From positions 1 to 33,100 of the forward strand of contig JAQYVO010000057.1 in the NCBI GenBank assembly GCA_030145425.1: a stretch of 33,100 bases of DNA, in the 5' to 3' direction. Within the stretch, counting starts at the first letter, position 1; every line of letters starts with the position of its first letter. The translations under genes were made by a program, and so were the position numbers. Origin of the DNA: Chromatiales bacterium (GTDB lineage Bacteria; Pseudomonadota; Gammaproteobacteria; Chromatiales; Chromatiaceae). Positions 1-7,755 of this stretch are shown here, piece after piece. The notes under the pieces were generated by a model, which was not told the origin of the DNA, ran no database searches, and worked only from the letters and a program-made list of their open reading frames with translations.

Positions 1-1500
1 ATCGAGAAAGATCTCTTGGTTGTTGGCGGCGGCGTCAACGGGGTAGGTATTGCCAGAGATGCGGCCGGGCGTGGGCTGAATGTCTTTCTCTGCGAGAAAG
101 ACGATCTGGCACAGCACACATCGTCCGCCAGCACGAAACTGATTCATGGCGGCCTGCGCTACCTGGAGAATTATGATTTCAAACTGGTGCGCCACGCCCT
201 GAGGGAGCGTGAAGTGCTGCTGCGGGCGGCACCCCACATTATCTGGCCGCTGCGGTTTGTGCTGCCATATCACCGCGCGCTGCGACCGAGATGGCTGATA
301 AGACTCGGACTCTATTTTTACGATTACATGGGCGGCAGGAAGCTGCTGCCTCCCTCACGCAGCATAGATCTAAGCCGGCATCCCGCCGGTGCAGCGCTCA
401 AAACTGGTTTTACCACAGGATTCGAATATTCCGATTGCTGGGTACAGGATGCGAGGCTGGTGGTGCTCAACGCCATGGATGCCCAGGCGCGCGGCGCGGA
501 GATCAGGACGCGGACCCGATGTTGTGGCCTGCGACGTCATACGGATCACTGGATTGTTGATCTAAAAGACGAACAGACGGAGGACCGTTACCAGGTAAGG
601 GCCAGAGCGCTGGTAAACGCGGCCGGCCCCTGGGTCAACGAGGTGCTGCAGATGGACAGTGCCAGACACTCCCAAAACCGGACCCGGTTGATAAAGGGCA
701 GCCACATCGTGGTGCCAGCGCTGTTCGATCATGAATATCCCTATATCTTTCAGAACCAGGATGGCCGGGTGCTTTTCGCGATTCCTTTCGAGCGGAATTT
801 CACCCTCATCGGCACTACCGATTTCGAGGTGCATGATACCCCGGAGTCCATACGAATAGACAATGAGGAGCTCACCTACATCTGCCGGGCGGCAGCCGAG
901 TACCTGGACAGACCGGTCACCCCGGAGGATGTAGTTTGGAGTTACAGCGGTGTACGCCCTCTATATAACGACGCGGCCGCAAGCGCCGCCAAAGTGACGC
1001 GGGACTATATGCTGGATCTGGATACGGACGGGGCACCCATGCTCTCCGTGTTCGGTGGCAAGATCACCACCTACCGTGACCTGGCCCAGCAGGCGATGGG
1101 TCTGCTGGCGGGCTCAATGTCCGGCATCCGGAGCGTGAACTGGACTGCCGGGGTGCAACTGCCGGGCGGAGATATCGCAAATGCCGACTTCGATAAGTTT
1201 CTCGAAGTGTGCAGGAGAACCTACCCCTGGCTGGCCGATGATATTGTTTACGACTATGCACGAAATTACGGGACCAGAATTACCATGATATTGGCCGGTT
1301 GCGGGGATATGCACTCGCTGGGCAGAAATTTCAGCGGCCCCCTGTATGAACGGGAGGTCGAGTATCTTATGGATCAGGAGTTCGCACTTACCGCGGACGA
1401 CGTGCTCTGGCGACGGTCGAAAAAGGGGCTTCTGATAAACAGCGAGGAGGCCGGGGATCTGGACCGGTGGATGGCGAATAGGCAAGGGAGGCAAGGTTGA
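1..1500 (+). CDS. glpD: FAD-dependent glycerol-3-phosphate dehydrogenase (5' partial)
   Basis: The reading frame is open from base 1, so the true start lies just upstream; only a few N-terminal codons seem to be missing. The protein opens with the FAD-binding Rossmann motif VVGGGVNGVGIARDAAGRG and then has STKLIHGGLRYLE, both typical of the GlpD/GlpA family. Family enzymes oxidise sn-glycerol 3-phosphate to dihydroxyacetone phosphate at the membrane and pass electrons to quinone. Further family blocks are FAIPFERNFTLIGTTDFE, SGVRPLY and FGGKITTYRDLAQQA, followed by the alpha-helical C-terminal domain. About 500 residues is the normal GlpD length. The stop overlaps the next start by one base (TGATG), so it is the first visible gene of a tightly packed glp operon. 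It is unusual to find a GlpD-type enzyme in the same operon as GlpA and GlpB. The family call is secure; the exact electron acceptor is inferred. Confidence 0.9.
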   Translation: MEKDLLVVGGGVNGVGIARDAAGRGLNVFLCEKDDLAQHTSSASTKLIHGGLRYLENYDFKLVRHALREREVLLRAAPHIIWPLRFVLPYHRALRPRWLIRLGLYFYDYMGGRKLLPPSRSIDLSRHPAGAALKTGFTTGFEYSDCWVQDARLVVLNAMDAQARGAEIRTRTRCCGLRRHTDHWIVDLKDEQTEDRYQVRARALVNAAGPWVNEVLQMDSARHSQNRTRLIKGSHIVVPALFDHEYPYIFQNQDGRVLFAIPFERNFTLIGTTDFEVHDTPESIRIDNEELTYICRAAAEYLDRPVTPEDVVWSYSGVRPLYNDAAASAAKVTRDYMLDLDTDGAPMLSVFGGKITTYRDLAQQAMGLLAGSMSGIRSVNWTAGVQLPGGDIANADFDKFLEVCRRTYPWLADDIVYDYARNYGTRITMILAGCGDMHSLGRNFSGPLYEREVEYLMDQEFALTADDVLWRRSKKGLLINSEEAGDLDRWMANRQGRQG

Positions 1501-2789
1501 TGAGATCAGTCCTGGCAAATACCGGGTCCATTATTGATTTCAAGGCAAAGGCCGACGAGTTGCTGCCCGACGGCGCCAGCTATGATTCGTGCCTGAACTG
1601 TGGACTCTGTTCTTCCGGTTGTCCCGCGTCGGGCCTGGAGGGTATGGATCCCCGCCGGTTTATACGCATGGCCATGTTGGGCATGAACGAGGAGTTGAGC
1701 AGTACACCCTGGGTCTGGACTTGCACCCAGTGCAAGCGCTGTATGTACATCTGCCCCATGAGCATCGACGTTTCCCTGCTGGTGGGTCTGGCGCGGGGCG
1801 CGTGGCCGGAGGATAAGAAACCCAGCGGCATCGTCCGTTCCTGTCAGGCCCAACTGCTCGATTCGGGTACCAGTGCCATGGGCCTGAGATCGGAGGATTT
1901 CATCGAGATCATCGAAGAAACGGTGGACGAGGTAAGGCAGGAGGATGAACGCTTCAAGGATATCCAGGCGCCTGTAGACAAGCAGGGGGCCTATTTCTTT
2001 GTCAATCAGAATTCACGGGAACCGGCGGCAGAGCCCGAAGAGATGGCCCCATTGTGGAAGATATTCCAGTATGTCGGTGCGGACTGGACTTATGCCTCCA
2101 CTGGTTGGGCGGCTGAGAACTTCTGCATGTTCACCGGTGATGACGCAGCCTGGGAGCGCATGGTCAGGCAGCGTGTGGATGCGGTCAACGACCTGGGCTG
2201 CAAGGTCTGGGTCAATACCGAATGCGGCCATTCCTTCTATACGATCTGGAAGGGGGTGGAGCGATTCGGTCTTGAAGCCAACTTCGAGATGGGCAGCCTC
2301 GTCAGTTACTATGCCCAGTGGATTCGGGAGGGCAAGCTGCCGGTCAATTCCGACTGGAATACCCAGGGGTTGAAATTCACGCTTCAGGATCCCTGTCAGC
2401 TGGTTCGGAAATCCATAGGCGATCCCGTGGCGGACGATCTGCGTTTCGTCGCCCGAAAACTGGTCGGGGAGGAAAACTTCATCGACATGCAGCCCTGCCG
2501 CAGCGCGAACTACTGTTGCGGCGGCGGTGGCGGTTTCCTGCAGGCCGGTATGAAAGAACAGCGCCACGCCTACGGCAAGCGCAAGTTCGATCAGATCATG
2601 ACCACTGAGGCAGGCTATGTACTCACCCCATGTCACAACTGCCATTCACAGATAGAGGATATCGGCGGGCATTTCGGCGGTGACTATCACGTAGTTCACT
2701 ATTGGACCCTGATCTGCCTCTCCCTGGGTATTCTCGGGGAGAACGAACGCAAGTATCTGGGACCGGATCTGGCCGAAGTCGGGCTATAA
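1500..2789 (+). CDS. HdrD/GlpC-like iron-sulfur electron transfer protein
   Basis: This 429-residue protein starts at ATG 1500, preceded by a purine-rich AAGGGAGG, and overlaps the glpD stop by one base. It has two N-terminal CxxCxxCxxxCP motifs (C31/34/37/41 and C75/78/81/85), expected to bind two [4Fe-4S] clusters. The C-terminal half has a heterodisulfide-reductase-type CCG module, C-x39-CC-x37-CxxC (ending CHNC), of the kind that holds a noncubane Fe-S cluster. Only this one complete CCG module is visible; the earlier TECGH stretch may be a degenerate first copy, whereas E. coli GlpC carries two. Its position between glpD and glpA suggests it replaces GlpC as the electron-transfer and membrane-docking subunit of the GlpAB dehydrogenase. 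That role is inference. HdrD, DsrK and TmcB-like proteins share the same architecture and cannot be excluded by sequence alone. Confidence 0.8.
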   Translation: MRSVLANTGSIIDFKAKADELLPDGASYDSCLNCGLCSSGCPASGLEGMDPRRFIRMAMLGMNEELSSTPWVWTCTQCKRCMYICPMSIDVSLLVGLARGAWPEDKKPSGIVRSCQAQLLDSGTSAMGLRSEDFIEIIEETVDEVRQEDERFKDIQAPVDKQGAYFFVNQNSREPAAEPEEMAPLWKIFQYVGADWTYASTGWAAENFCMFTGDDAAWERMVRQRVDAVNDLGCKVWVNTECGHSFYTIWKGVERFGLEANFEMGSLVSYYAQWIREGKLPVNSDWNTQGLKFTLQDPCQLVRKSIGDPVADDLRFVARKLVGEENFIDMQPCRSANYCCGGGGGFLQAGMKEQRHAYGKRKFDQIMTTEAGYVLTPCHNCHSQIEDIGGHFGGDYHVVHYWTLICLSLGILGENERKYLGPDLAEVGL

Positions 2790-2790
2790 A

Positions 2791-4428
2791 ATGGAGAGAT
2801 CCCTCAATCCTGTGAAAGCCGGCGGTATCGAGACCTTCGAAACCGAGGTGCTCATCATCGGTGGCGGCGTCACCGGCACCGGCGTTATGCGCGATCTGGC
2901 GCTGCGGGGTATTCACTGTCTGTTGATCGATCGCCGTGACCTGAATGCGGGGGCCTCCGGGGGTAATCACGGGCTGTTGCACAGCGGCGGACGCTACGCC
3001 TCCTCGGATTCGGAGACAGCGGCGGAGTGCCGACAGGAAGGGGAGATTCTCAAGCGGGTCGCTCCGGACTGTATCGATGACTGTGGTGGTCTGTTCGTCG
3101 CGGTAGAAGGAGACGATCCCGGGTTTGCCGAACGCTTCCCCGGCTATTGCGACGCGGCGGGTATCGACTGCGAGTCTCTGAGCCCGGCAGAGGCGAGGGA
3201 ACGGGAACCCGTGCTGTCGGACAAGCTGTTTGCCGCCTATTCGATTCCGGATGCCACGGTGGATCCGTTCCGCATCACCCTTGAAAATGTCAACCATGCC
3301 CAGCAACTGACCGACAGCCTTTTCCTGCCCCATACCGGTGTCGAAGGTTTCGAGATCGAAGACGGTGCTATCACCGGCGTCCTGTGTCGCAACACGAAAA
3401 CCGGTGGCATGAGGCGAATTCTCGCCAGACAGGTGGTTAATGCCGCCGGTGCATGGGCGATGGACGTGGCACGGCGGGCGGGTTGCTCGGACGTCCGACT
3501 GCTCTACTCCAAAGGCACCCTGATAATCTCCAACACCCGGGTTACCGACCGTGTGATAAACCGTCTGCGTCCACCGGGAGACGGTGACATCCTGGTGCCG
3601 GGCGGCACGGTCTCCCTGTTGGGTACCACATCGGACAATGTGGATGATCTCGAGGATATCCGTCCCACTGTGGCGGAGGTCGAGCGAGTCCTGGTCGAAG
3701 GGACTGCAATGATGCCCTGCCTGGAGACGACACGTTTCATCCGGGCGTTTTCCGGGGTGCGTCCGCTGCTGCTGGCACAAAACGGAGCCGACGGACGCAG
3801 TGCCAGCCGGGGTTTCACGCTTTTCGATCATCAGGATCAGGGATTGGAGAACTTTGCCACCGTGACGGGCGGCAAGCTGACCACCTTTCGCCTGATGGCG
3901 GAGAAGACGGGTGATCTGGTTGCGGGACGGCTGGGAAACAGCCAACCCTGTAAAACCGCGACAGAACCCCTGCCTTCGGGTAATGCCGTGCGATGGACCG
4001 AACCCGGTTTTGCGCCGCGCTTCTGGTACAGGCGGAACGACCCCACCGATATGATCCTCTGCGAGTGTGAAATGGTGCCTCAGTCGGCGGTCGACTCCAT
4101 CATTGAATCCGCCCCGGGGGCGGAGGCCGAGATGAGCCTGCAGGCTATCGGTGTGCGCAGCAGGGTGGGTAAAGGCTCTTGCCAGGGGGCATTTTGCAGT
4201 ATCCGCGTAACCTCCCATCTTTACGATCGCGGCGTCTACGATTCCGAACAGGGCCTGAACTCGATGCGCGACTTTTTGAGCGGGAGGTTCAAGGGGGTAC
4301 AACCGGTTTTATGGGGTGAACAAATGCCCCAGATAGAACTCTCGGAAGCGCTGCACTGCAGCCTGATGGGCCTTGATCAGCTTGGCGGAAAAGCCGATGA
4401 GCCTGAAAAAGGGGGTACCGACCGCTGA
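2791..4428 (+). CDS. glpA: anaerobic glycerol-3-phosphate dehydrogenase subunit A
   Basis: This 545-residue protein is close in length to E. coli GlpA. It begins with the FAD-binding motif IIGGGVTGTGVMRDLALRG and has the DAO-family blocks GGNHGLLHSGGRYA, NAAGAWAMDVARRAG and VTGGKLTTFRLMAEKTGD. The C-terminal domain has a BFD-like [2Fe-2S] cysteine set: C424 and C426 (CEC) with C464 and C469 (CQGAFC). That domain separates GlpA from GlpD. It is the catalytic subunit that oxidises glycerol 3-phosphate when anaerobic acceptors are used. The start lies one base after the preceding stop and has no strong ribosome site, suggesting translational coupling. The next gene follows with one base between stop and start if its ATG at 4430 is used. 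Identification is secure from the combined FAD and C-terminal cysteine signatures. Confidence 0.92.
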   Translation: MERSLNPVKAGGIETFETEVLIIGGGVTGTGVMRDLALRGIHCLLIDRRDLNAGASGGNHGLLHSGGRYASSDSETAAECRQEGEILKRVAPDCIDDCGGLFVAVEGDDPGFAERFPGYCDAAGIDCESLSPAEAREREPVLSDKLFAAYSIPDATVDPFRITLENVNHAQQLTDSLFLPHTGVEGFEIEDGAITGVLCRNTKTGGMRRILARQVVNAAGAWAMDVARRAGCSDVRLLYSKGTLIISNTRVTDRVINRLRPPGDGDILVPGGTVSLLGTTSDNVDDLEDIRPTVAEVERVLVEGTAMMPCLETTRFIRAFSGVRPLLLAQNGADGRSASRGFTLFDHQDQGLENFATVTGGKLTTFRLMAEKTGDLVAGRLGNSQPCKTATEPLPSGNAVRWTEPGFAPRFWYRRNDPTDMILCECEMVPQSAVDSIIESAPGAEAEMSLQAIGVRSRVGKGSCQGAFCSIRVTSHLYDRGVYDSEQGLNSMRDFLSGRFKGVQPVLWGEQMPQIELSEALHCSLMGLDQLGGKADEPEKGGTDR

Positions 4429-4429
4429 T

Positions 4430-5713
4430 ATGGGCAGGGATGAGAGACATTACAGTACAGAGTTGGCGGTTATCGGCTCCGGTCTGGCAGGTTTTGCCGC
4501 CAGCGTATTTGCTCTGTCCCGTGGGATTACCTGCGCTCAGGTGGGCAACACCGGGGCTGTTGCCTACACCACCGGATATTTCGATCTGCTGGGATACTGC
4601 CAGGATCAATGGTTGGATGATCCCTGGCGGGGATTGGAACTGCTGCGCGAATCCGAGCCCCATCATCCGCTCTCTCGTATCGACAGGAAGGAGATCCGGG
4701 CTGCTTTCGATCAATTCACGGTGGCATTGACGGAGATGGGCGTGGGATACACAGCCCCGGCCGACCGGAATCATTTCGCGCTTACACCGGCCGGAACCGT
4801 GAAACCTACGCTGTCAGTACCGGAAACGATGTTGTCTGGAATCGAGGCAAGAAAGGTCAATGCCAGAACACTTGTTATCGATATTCTGGGATTGCAGGGA
4901 TTCAGCGCCAAAGAGTTTGTCGCCAATATGCGTTCATCCTGGCCGCAATTGTCGGCGGCTAAGCTTTCGTTTCCGGATATGGAGAGCGGGGGACAGGTGT
5001 TCCCGGAAGTGATGGCGCGCGCGCTGGAGGTTTCATCCAATCGTGAAAGGTTTGCCGAACGTATAAAAGCGGTTCTCGGGGACGCGCAGTTGGTGGGCAT
5101 GCCGGCTATCATGGGTGTACATCATCCCGACCGGGTACACGCGGAACTCCAAAGACTGGTGGGTGTGCCCCTGTTCGAGATTCCCACCATGCCCCCCGCG
5201 GTGCCCGGCATCAGGCTGCGGGAGATGTTCGAGCAGGCTTTTCCGGCAAAAGGTCTCACGCTGGTTCCCCAACAGAAGGTGAAGCGCCTGGAGCTTGAAG
5301 CGGGGCGTGTCATGCTGTATCTGCGGGACAGCTTCGGCGAGATGGTGATCGAATCGAAGACTGCGATACTCGCCACCGGCCGGTTTCTTTCCGGAGGACT
5401 GAAGGCGGAACGGGTCGGTGTTCGCGAAGCGCTGATGGGTATCCCGGTCATCCAACCCGGAAGCCGGGCCGACTGGTATCGTCAGGACTATTTCGACCCT
5501 CTGGGTCATCCGGTCAATCGATCAGGCGTTGAGGTGGATTCCCGCTTTCGTCCACTGGGCCCCGACGGTGAGCCGGTGAGCGACCGTCTGTTCGCCGCGG
5601 GAATTCTTTTGGCCCACCAGGATTGGGTACGCCAGCGGTGCGGCGCAGGTGTTGCCATTGCCAGCGCCTATAAGGCCGTGGAAGCCGCCGCGCGTTTGCT
5701 TCAAGAACAATAG
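4430..5713 (+). CDS. glpB: anaerobic glycerol-3-phosphate dehydrogenase subunit B
   Basis: GlpB-type flavoprotein of about 427 residues (E. coli GlpB is of similar size). The N-terminus has the dinucleotide motif LAVIGSGLAGFAAS, followed by the GlpB-characteristic AVAYTTGYFDLLGY. Later blocks are TAILATGRFLSGGL and, near the end, FAAGILLAHQDW and RCGAGVAIASAYKA, which close the FAD site. GlpB partners GlpA and carries a flavin that relays electrons towards the Fe-S subunit. The start is uncertain. ATG 4430 gives a compact N-terminus like known GlpB proteins and directly follows the glpA stop (4426-4428). ATG 4397, with GGCGG upstream, would add 11 residues and overlap glpA; ATG 4373 is also in frame. 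It is the last gene of the operon and is followed by REP-like repeats. Confidence 0.88.
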   Translation: MGRDERHYSTELAVIGSGLAGFAASVFALSRGITCAQVGNTGAVAYTTGYFDLLGYCQDQWLDDPWRGLELLRESEPHHPLSRIDRKEIRAAFDQFTVALTEMGVGYTAPADRNHFALTPAGTVKPTLSVPETMLSGIEARKVNARTLVIDILGLQGFSAKEFVANMRSSWPQLSAAKLSFPDMESGGQVFPEVMARALEVSSNRERFAERIKAVLGDAQLVGMPAIMGVHHPDRVHAELQRLVGVPLFEIPTMPPAVPGIRLREMFEQAFPAKGLTLVPQQKVKRLELEAGRVMLYLRDSFGEMVIESKTAILATGRFLSGGLKAERVGVREALMGIPVIQPGSRADWYRQDYFDPLGHPVNRSGVEVDSRFRPLGPDGEPVSDRLFAAGILLAHQDWVRQRCGAGVAIASAYKAVEAAARLLQEQ

Positions 5714-5746
5714 AAATATCGGCTCTTCCCCTGATCAAATCGAATA

Positions 5747-5823
5747 GGTCGAATGAATTCGACCCTACACCCCTTTCCTTGAGCGTAGATTACCGTTGTA
5801 GGGCCGAATTCATTCGGCCAACA
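5747..5823. repeat. inverted pair of REP-like palindromic repeats
   Basis: Two copies of a short palindromic element face each other. Copy 1 (5747-5769) reads GGTCGAATGAATTCGACC followed by CTACA. Copy 2 (5797-5823) is the reverse orientation, TGTAGG, then the palindrome GGCCGAATTCATTCGGCC at 5802-5819, then AACA. Each copy can form an 8-bp hairpin, and the two together can form a larger one around a 27-base spacer. They sit between the glpB stop and the convergent CBS gene, whose stop begins at 5824, directly after copy 2. The same element recurs at 21810-22008. The layout resembles REP/BIME doublets, which often act as transcription terminators or mRNA stabilisers between convergent genes. 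Confidence 0.8.
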
Positions 5824-6357
5824 TCACTGCCCCGAATGGGTAACCGGAGGATTGCTCGTAACCTTGTCCGCAAGTTGTACCATGTTGGGGAGGTTGTAGA
5901 GCAGCAGGGCGATCACACCCACGGCGGCGGCGAAAGTGACACCGCCGATCACGTTGACCAGTAAGTTGTTCCTGCCGCTCTTGTCCGCCAATGCCTTGGC
6001 GACAGTCTGAAGATTGACCAGACCCATGAAGCGGTCGCCGCGGTATACCACCAGTCTGCGGCAGACGTGGCCATGCATCTTCTTGATCGCCTCCTGGCAC
6101 GAACTTTCGCTGGAGATAGAGACCAGATCGCGGGTACAGACTTCACTCAGTTTCAGGTTCGCAGGGTCTTTACCCTGACTTATCACGCGGGTGATAAGAT
6201 CGCGCTCCGTGAAGAGTCCGGCGACGCCGTCAGAACCGGTGATTACCAGCGACCCGACGTTTTTCTGCGCCATCAGTTCGACACCCTCCTGTACCGTCCT
6301 GGATTCATCCATGGAGGCGACGGATTCGGAAACCAGGCTGTGTATCTTGCATTTCAT
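5824..6357 (-). CDS. CBS-domain protein with C-terminal membrane segment
   Basis: This 177-residue protein has two tandem CBS motifs, with the hallmarks VGSLVITGSDGVAGLFTERD (first copy) and HVCRRLVVYRGDRFMGLVN (second copy). A single hydrophobic helix, NVIGGVTFAAAVGVIALLLY, near residues 140-160 should anchor it in the membrane with the CBS pair in the cytoplasm. Paired CBS domains bind adenine nucleotides and usually regulate a partner. The start at 6357 is chosen because AGGAAG lies about 8 bases upstream; longer in-frame starts up to 6438 have no such site. The stop abuts the REP-like repeat. No operon partner is visible: the neighbouring fbp operon ends about 350 bases upstream. The family is clear, but the partner and ligand are not known. 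Confidence 0.82.
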   Translation of the reverse strand: MKCKIHSLVSESVASMDESRTVQEGVELMAQKNVGSLVITGSDGVAGLFTERDLITRVISQGKDPANLKLSEVCTRDLVSISSESSCQEAIKKMHGHVCRRLVVYRGDRFMGLVNLQTVAKALADKSGRNNLLVNVIGGVTFAAAVGVIALLLYNLPNMVQLADKVTSNPPVTHSGQ

Positions 6358-6624
6358 TGTTTGTTGCTTCCTGAGAGGCGGGTAGTTCCTGACGATAAGT
6401 CCACTGGTGTAATGTTTCGAACCGCAGGTCTCAATCAACAGGGTGCGGCAATAAACGGGCCATTGACTCGGCGTTTAGACCGGATTCACGCCGGATGTTT
6501 ATCGATGTCCGGGTTGGAGGTTCTTTATGGTGCACTGCACAATCTACGATTCCGCGTAAGTTACATGATTACCAGGTTAATGTGAACCCGATTAGTGCAA
6601 TATCCGATGTAGTTAATGGGTGAT

Positions 6625-6662
6625 GCCCGGTTGCGGTGCATCCCGGGAAGGCGTAACCGGGC
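6625..6662 (-). terminator. inverted repeat downstream of fbpC, possible terminator
   Basis: The gene-free stretch 6358-6711 holds one clear structure: arms CCCGGTTGCG and CGTAACCGGG (10 bp with one G-T pair) around a GC-rich loop. A second, overlapping stem, GAAGGC/GCCTTC, is also possible. It lies about 50 bases downstream of the fbpC stop in the direction of transcription. There is no T-run after it, so intrinsic termination is uncertain. The rest of this stretch must contain the promoter of the CBS gene, but no convincing -35/-10 pair was seen. Confidence 0.35.
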
Positions 6663-6711
6663 CTTCTCCGTATGAGGTTAACACTATCCGCTCAGGGCAT
6701 TTCATACCCGG

Positions 6712-7755
6712 TCAATTTCGGAAGGTTACCAGCCGACCAACGTCCAGTTTTACGCCGATCCGCTCGCCAATGGCGTGATTGTGGTGACTCTGTACCAAAC
6801 ATAGCACTTGAGTTTCCTCGTTAAGTCGCAGGGTGTACAGATACTCGGCGCCCTGGAATATCCGGTCCAGAACTTCGAGTTGGAACGGGCTGTTGTCGTC
6901 ATGTACGAGGTCGCTGGGCCGAAGGAGGAGTTCAACTGTCTCGCCGGGTCTGAGGTCCGCTGTACGATTTGCCTCCAGAATGCCAAGCGCGGTTTCGATC
7001 CTGGGTCCGTCGATCACCTGTCCCGTGAGCATGGCCCCTCTTCCGATGAAGTCGGCAACGAACCTGTTGGCAGGCCGGTGGTAGAGGCTGTAGCCGTCGG
7101 CCCATTGGAGCATCCGGCCTTCCATCATCACCCCGATTTGGTCTGCCATGGCGAAAGCTTCCAGCTGGTCGTGGGTCACCAGAATAGCTGTGATCTGATC
7201 GCGCTTCAGTATTTCCCGTAGTTCCCGGGCCAGCTGACTGCGAAGCTCCACGTCGAGCCCGGAGAAGGGCTCGTCGAGCAACAGGATATCAGGCTGCGGC
7301 GCCATGGCCCGAACCAGGGCTACCCGCTGCTGCTGCCCACCCGAAAGCTGGTGCGGATATTTCGCGCCCAAATCTTCCATGTCAACCAGCCGCAGCAGTT
7401 CTTCCACCCGCCGCTGACTTTCGCCCCTGGAAAGCTTGCGCAGCCCGAAACCGATGTTCTTCGACACGGTGAGGTGAGGGTAGAGGGCGAAGTCCTGGAA
7501 GACCATGCCCACATTTCGGTATTCCGGTGCCAGCGATGTCCCCGGGCGGGTGACGCAGCGGCCGCGCAACAGGATCTCCCCGGACACGGCGGGTTCGAAT
7601 CCGGCAATGGCACGAAGCAGGCTGGTCTTGCCGCAGCCGCTTGGACCGAGCAGACAACCGATTTCCCCGGTCTCCAGTTCGAAGCCTGCGTCGGCCACCA
7701 CGGCCTTGCCGTCGTAGGCAATGGTGAGGTTTTTTACTTCAAGTTGCTTGTTCAT
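6712..7755 (-). CDS. fbpC: ferric iron ABC transporter ATP-binding protein
   Basis: This 347-residue ATPase has all nucleotide-binding motifs: Walker A GPSGCGKTS, Q-loop VFQDFALYPHLTV, signature LSGGQQQRVALVRAM, Walker B ILLLDEPFSGLD and the H-loop VTHDQ. Beyond about residue 240 is a TOBE-like C-terminal domain, as in FbpC, PotA and CysA. It energises the permease encoded directly upstream, with which it overlaps by 17 bases. The order A-B-C with a periplasmic iron-binding protein identifies it as the Fe(III) system and not a spermidine or sulfate importer. No good ribosome site is present, fitting translation coupled to fbpB. The ATPase call is certain; the substrate is inferred from the neighbours. 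Confidence 0.9.
   Translation of the reverse strand: MNKQLEVKNLTIAYDGKAVVADAGFELETGEIGCLLGPSGCGKTSLLRAIAGFEPAVSGEILLRGRCVTRPGTSLAPEYRNVGMVFQDFALYPHLTVSKNIGFGLRKLSRGESQRRVEELLRLVDMEDLGAKYPHQLSGGQQQRVALVRAMAPQPDILLLDEPFSGLDVELRSQLARELREILKRDQITAILVTHDQLEAFAMADQIGVMMEGRMLQWADGYSLYHRPANRFVADFIGRGAMLTGQVIDGPRIETALGILEANRTADLRPGETVELLLRPSDLVHDDNSPFQLEVLDRIFQGAEYLYTLRLNEETQVLCLVQSHHNHAIGERIGVKLDVGRLVTFRN

Noticed and set aside
2013-2645. 210-codon minus-strand frame
   Set aside because: Fully antisense to the Fe-S protein gene, with no motif and no ribosome site.
2623-4302. 559-codon open frame on the minus strand
   Set aside because: It lies opposite glpA, whose motifs and operon position are secure; the translation shows no recognisable motifs. 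It is a by-product of codon bias.
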